From positions 1-49,309 of the forward strand of contig JAHBMJ010003871.1 of assembly GCA_018398765.1 (NCBI GenBank): 49,309 nt of DNA, read 5' to 3'. Source of the DNA: Chromera velia. Taxonomy: Eukaryota > Sar > Chromeraceae. The notes beneath the pieces were generated by a model that was given only the letters and a program-made list of their open reading frames with translations, was not told where the DNA came from and did no database searches. The translations under genes were made by a program, and so were the position numbers. Positions 46,832-49,309 of the stretch are shown here, in pieces. Position 1 is the first letter of the stretch; each line of letters opens with the position of its first letter.

Positions 46832-48385
46832 AGAAAGAAAGAGAGAGAGCGCGCTCTGATGCGATATGTGTAAAAGTTCCTCGACGTTCTGATGCATTGT
46901 TGTGTGTCATGCGCATGCCCTGTTTCCCCCTGCCCCCCACAGGATTCCCCCCCTACAATACAAAAGCATTTCTCTCCCACCTGTGTGCCACAGCCTCGTA
47001 GCACCCGTGCAGCTTTGCGTATGCCTTCTCGAGGAGACAGACCCACATCTCCTCCTTCGTGTCGTTGTACGCGTACGCAGGGCACTTTCCTCTATTCACG
47101 TCGTCGCAGTAGGGGATGCGCGTGTCGATCAGGACCTCTCGCCAGTCGCCCTCTTTGAAGAAACGACAGACAACAAGACCCACTTCTCTGCACACATGCA
47201 AGCAGACAATCCCTCTTCATTTGTAATCAAATTCATGCAGTTCCATTTACATCTGCTGGTACAGGAACTGAGGAATCTTTCTCTGTCTTTCTGTCCCTTG
47301 GCAGTGAGAGGCTTCGCAACTGACTTCCACTTGTCCACGTGCACAAACAGGTTGCCCAGAATATGAGGGTGTATGGAAACGACCGCGAGGGCCCCGACGA
47401 AGGCATGGTCGGGAAGGTCCCCCGGGATCACGTCGCTGGGCGGTTTGTTCTCCGTGAAGATCACCGCATGCTTCGGTCGGATGTACTCGGGACGCCTCCA
47501 GCTGGTCACTCCATGGCCGTCAGCGACGTAGTCAGGAAGATTCACTGCCGACTGAAATCAAGGAGAAAGGCAGGTATACAGGAAGACAGGGAGACAGTAA
47601 AGAGAGATCCGTGTGCGGAGAAGGGAAGACACAGTACAAATCAGGTGCAGAAAAACAGACACACCGTTGATTTCATGCACACAGCTCCCTACGTTGAAGC
47701 ATACTCGAGAAGAAAAGCCGCATTAATGAGCTTCTTGCAAATGTGCGTCTCTGTCTGCCCGTTTCATCTGCTGACTCTGCGTTTCATGTGCTTTCTGCCT
47801 TCTACAACAATGCATTAAGCTCCTGTAAGACTAAGAGACACTTGACAAGCATTGGAGCGCACCAGATCCGTCTGAAATGCAGTCGCATGAACGAAATGCA
47901 TGCACGTGTACAGAATGCAGAATTGTCTGTTGTTTGAAAGTGCATCCTCACATAGACGGAACAGTCGGGCAGAGGGATGAAAAGCTGATCATTCTCTTTT
48001 GGTATGAAATTCAAGAGTTTTGAGTGGAGAAAGGGTAATCAGCGTGCAGGGTACACTCTCAATGCAACACCAACACAAGGAGCTTCCTGACTTTGTACAA
48101 GGAAGAGTCGTCAGGTGGAAAGTTGGGATCCTCAAATGTAGTCCCGTTTCTGTTGTACTCGTCCATGATGGTAGGCACCAACTCGGTCTCTGCCTTCAAC
48201 CTGTCCATCATTTCGTCCATTGGACTCTTGTACTCGTCTGCAGAAGGCTCTGCATCTTGTTCCTGTGGTACTTCCTCCTTCTCGTCTTTTGTGTTGATGT
48301 CATAGTGAATCGATTTCTTTTCCTTTGCATGACTTTCCTGCTTCGGCACGGTGAGACCCCCATGGGTCGGTTCCTCTGTCGCCAT
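38685..48385 (-). CDS. Calpain-like protein with substituted active site and three C2-like (domain III) modules
   Basis: Exons in sense order: 48385-48092, 47984-47952, 47551-47325, 47187-46981, 46573-46457, 46152-46015, 45690-45514, 45294-45058, 44777-44725, 44557-44455, 44106-43980, 43674-43556, 43431-43287, 42882-42715, 42485-42397, 42016-41789, 41375-41301, 40967-40912, 40585-40533, 40338-40276, 40006-39899, 39234-39172, 38759-38685; 2955 nt, 984 residues, all phases match. Protease core motifs: FEDPNFPP, WRRPEYI, LLEKAYAKLHGCYE, LVDLTGGSTEVYDL, RIRNPWGDTDWKGAF, DGTWWMRFEDW. The catalytic Cys position (LGDCW in active calpains) reads LPDHA, the His position (GHAYS) reads NTAYA, and only the Asn of NPWG remains. 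It is therefore probably non-proteolytic. There is no EF-hand domain. The last three quarters of the C-terminal half are C2-like modules. Confidence 0.95.
41248..41300 (-). repeat. (GTCA)n(GGCA)n array starting at a splice donor
   Basis: In the sense (minus) direction the intron after the exon ending at 41301 begins with six to seven tandem GTCA units and passes into GGCA units. The donor GTCAG is the first unit of the array. Confidence 0.9.
41301..42882 (-). other. Calpain gene: second C2-like module
   Basis: Starts AEWRLESAGG, continues ILWARNPQLILNFKKPTVV, LGLGITRL, then WACMHLKVTPQQGPLVVVPT, DPGAIGTFTM and RIHADRPLKDAVKL. The order matches the first module, without the large insertion. 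Confidence 0.85.
43287..45294 (-). other. Calpain gene: first C2-like module with low-complexity insertion
   Basis: Exons from 45294 to 43287. The module opens with LFPARYSQ and MWHGLAAAGPPRC, is interrupted by about 90 residues rich in Ala, Thr, Gly and Asn (including the tandem NLNATGVT and NLNATAAT, and later AVTGAGTAVTGAG), and resumes with WFNNPQFRLTLHAKKTTTLF, then KVPRREVTLELAV and RHKFFLRLFASEKFAL. The insertion falls between the AGG-like and NPQF strands and spans introns. Confidence 0.85.
44409..44454 (-). repeat. Second (GTCA)n(GGCA)n array starting at a splice donor
   Basis: The intron after the exon ending at 44455 begins, in the sense direction, with four GTCA units followed by six GGCA units, the same compound layout as the array at 41248-41300. 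A shorter (GTCA)n array with variants follows the exon ending at 41789. Confidence 0.9.
46236..46831. repeat. (CA)n/(GA)n microsatellites in calpain introns
   Basis: (CA)n plus (GA)n at 46236-46281 and a compound (GT)n/(CA)n/(GA)n tract at about 46757-46850, which forms a GT/CA inverted repeat able to fold as a hairpin. A similar (CA)n/(GA)n tract lies at 44922-44989. All are intronic. Confidence 0.9.
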
Positions 48386-49189
48386 CTTGAACTGAATGCC
48401 GACAGAAAAGTTTTAGACAGACAGAGGGGGAGCTGTGAAGATGGGAAGAGCTCTTCCTGTTGGATTTGAAAAAGAATGCACGCACAGTCACTGCATGCAA
48501 CACATCGTCAGATTCCTCAGTCTGTCTTCATATCCCGCCTGTCGAGTCGGCGGAAAAGAAAGCTTCTGTGTGGCGATGAACAGACGTGCGTGCGACTTTA
48601 TCATACAGAACAGTGAACTGTCTTCCTAAATTGAGGGATTGAAGAAGAGAATTAACACGAATATATATACGTATATACGCATGCACGAATTTGCACGCAC
48701 ATGAATTCAAGATAGTGTAAGCTCGTGCGCGCTCGTTTTGCGCGCGAGATCCGCGAGTACCGTGAACGTTTATTTTTTTTTCAAGAAAAGGTGCCACGCA
48801 TGCATCTTCGAAAAAGATCGATCGATGCGATCGAGCGGCGGCGCCTTCGACGCCCCGTTTAATTATATAATATTGGCCCCGCCGCCCGGGCCGCCCGGCG
48901 GCGCCGCGCAGCATGCAGTCGCATGTGCACCACGTGCAGGATCGTGCAGGTAGGTCATAGGTAGGTCTTGTGTCAAAGAAGTGAGAGAGTCTGCTGAAGA
49001 AGGAAGCGCTTCGATACGGCTGGAGCGCAGCAGGCAAGTGATCTTGTGAGCCAAGAACAATTCGTTCACCATTTTGAGTGCTTCTGGTGATTCTTTCGTG
49101 TTTTCTCTTCTTGTCTCGCTCATGGGAGGCCTCTTTGGGTGAGGGTGGCATTGCGTTCATCGACTTCGGGACTTTGGTGCTGAGGTAAG
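48386..49189. promoter_or_regulatory. Divergent promoter region between calpain gene and the right-edge gene
   Basis: About 0.8 kb between divergent start codons. It contains GATC-rich and CpG-rich islands (48720-48760 and 48815-48950) including GGGCCGCCCGGCGGCGCC-type sequence, repeated TAGGTCATAGGTAGGTC near 48951-48968, and several TGCATGC elements. No gene supported. Confidence 0.5.
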
Positions 49190-49243
49190 ATGTCGGCATA
49201 CAACAGGAAGGGGGCGAAGGTGCTCACGTTCAAAGGACCCGAG
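49190..49243 (+). CDS. First exon of a gene running off the right edge
   Basis: ATG at 49190 opens 18 codons (MSAYNRKGAKVLTFKGPE) followed by a canonical GTAAGT donor at 49244, phase 0. The basic KVLTFKG start loosely recalls small nucleolar or FRG1/FAM32A-type proteins, but 18 residues cannot support an assignment. Confidence 0.4.
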
Positions 49244-49309
49244 GTAAGTCTGCAGAGCTTCTCTGACACCCATTCCGCTCCCTCTGAGGATTCCTTCCAC
49301 GCCCCCCCC

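Noticed and set aside
1..49309. Search for tRNA, rRNA, CRISPR arrays and bacterial-type operons
   Set aside because: None seen. The apparent periodic repeats are microsatellites and the genome is clearly eukaryotic.

Overview
This is a eukaryotic nuclear window of about 50% GC. Genes are split into many short exons. Most introns end in TGCAG and very many begin with GTCAG. Introns are full of (CA)n, (GA)n, (TGCC)n and TGCATGC-type sequence. The mix (RNA-dependent RNA polymerase, calpain with several C2-like domains, secreted repeat proteins, TGCATGC motifs, a non-LTR retroelement) suggests an alveolate alga related to apicomplexans, such as the chromerid Chromera velia. That assignment is an inference; no marker gene proves it.

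Layout. (1) 1-1895, minus: the 5' part of a secreted-protein gene, 'gene A', running off the left edge. (2) 4372-18236, plus: its divergent paralogue, 'gene B'. I reconstruct it as about 33 exons encoding about 807 residues, most of them micro-exons of 6-27 nt in phase 0. Eleven are exactly 21 nt, i.e. one seven-residue coiled-coil repeat each, and the middle is built from a tandemly duplicated four-exon cassette. (3) 18.2-22.0 kb: AT-rich spacer, a MITE-like inverted-repeat element and a 0.6 kb direct duplication carrying an exon-like frame. (4) 22.0-23.1 kb, minus: a partly resolved gene, 'gene C'. (5) About 24.8-29.65 kb, plus: a decayed non-LTR retroelement with reverse transcriptase and a restriction-like endonuclease tail. 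(6) 30506-37167 (or 37393), plus: a eukaryotic RNA-dependent RNA polymerase (RDR). (7) 38685-48385, minus: a 23-exon calpain-like gene. It reconstructs to 984 residues in frame and has lost the catalytic Cys and His. (8) 49190 onward, plus: the first exon of another gene.

The most unusual system is the A/B pair: signal-peptide proteins with one N-terminal framework. Gene B then breaks into in-frame micro-exons that could be skipped without changing frame, an architecture like the secreted micro-exon genes of schistosomes but here in an apparent protist. The inactive calpain with three C2-like domains and the splice-donor arrays (GTCA)n in its introns are also notable.

All exon models were made by eye from splice motifs, phase continuity and protein similarity, without transcript data. 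The calpain and RDR models are well constrained because every junction keeps frame and family motifs. The gene B cassettes are well supported by internal repetition; its 13-16 kb portion is less certain.
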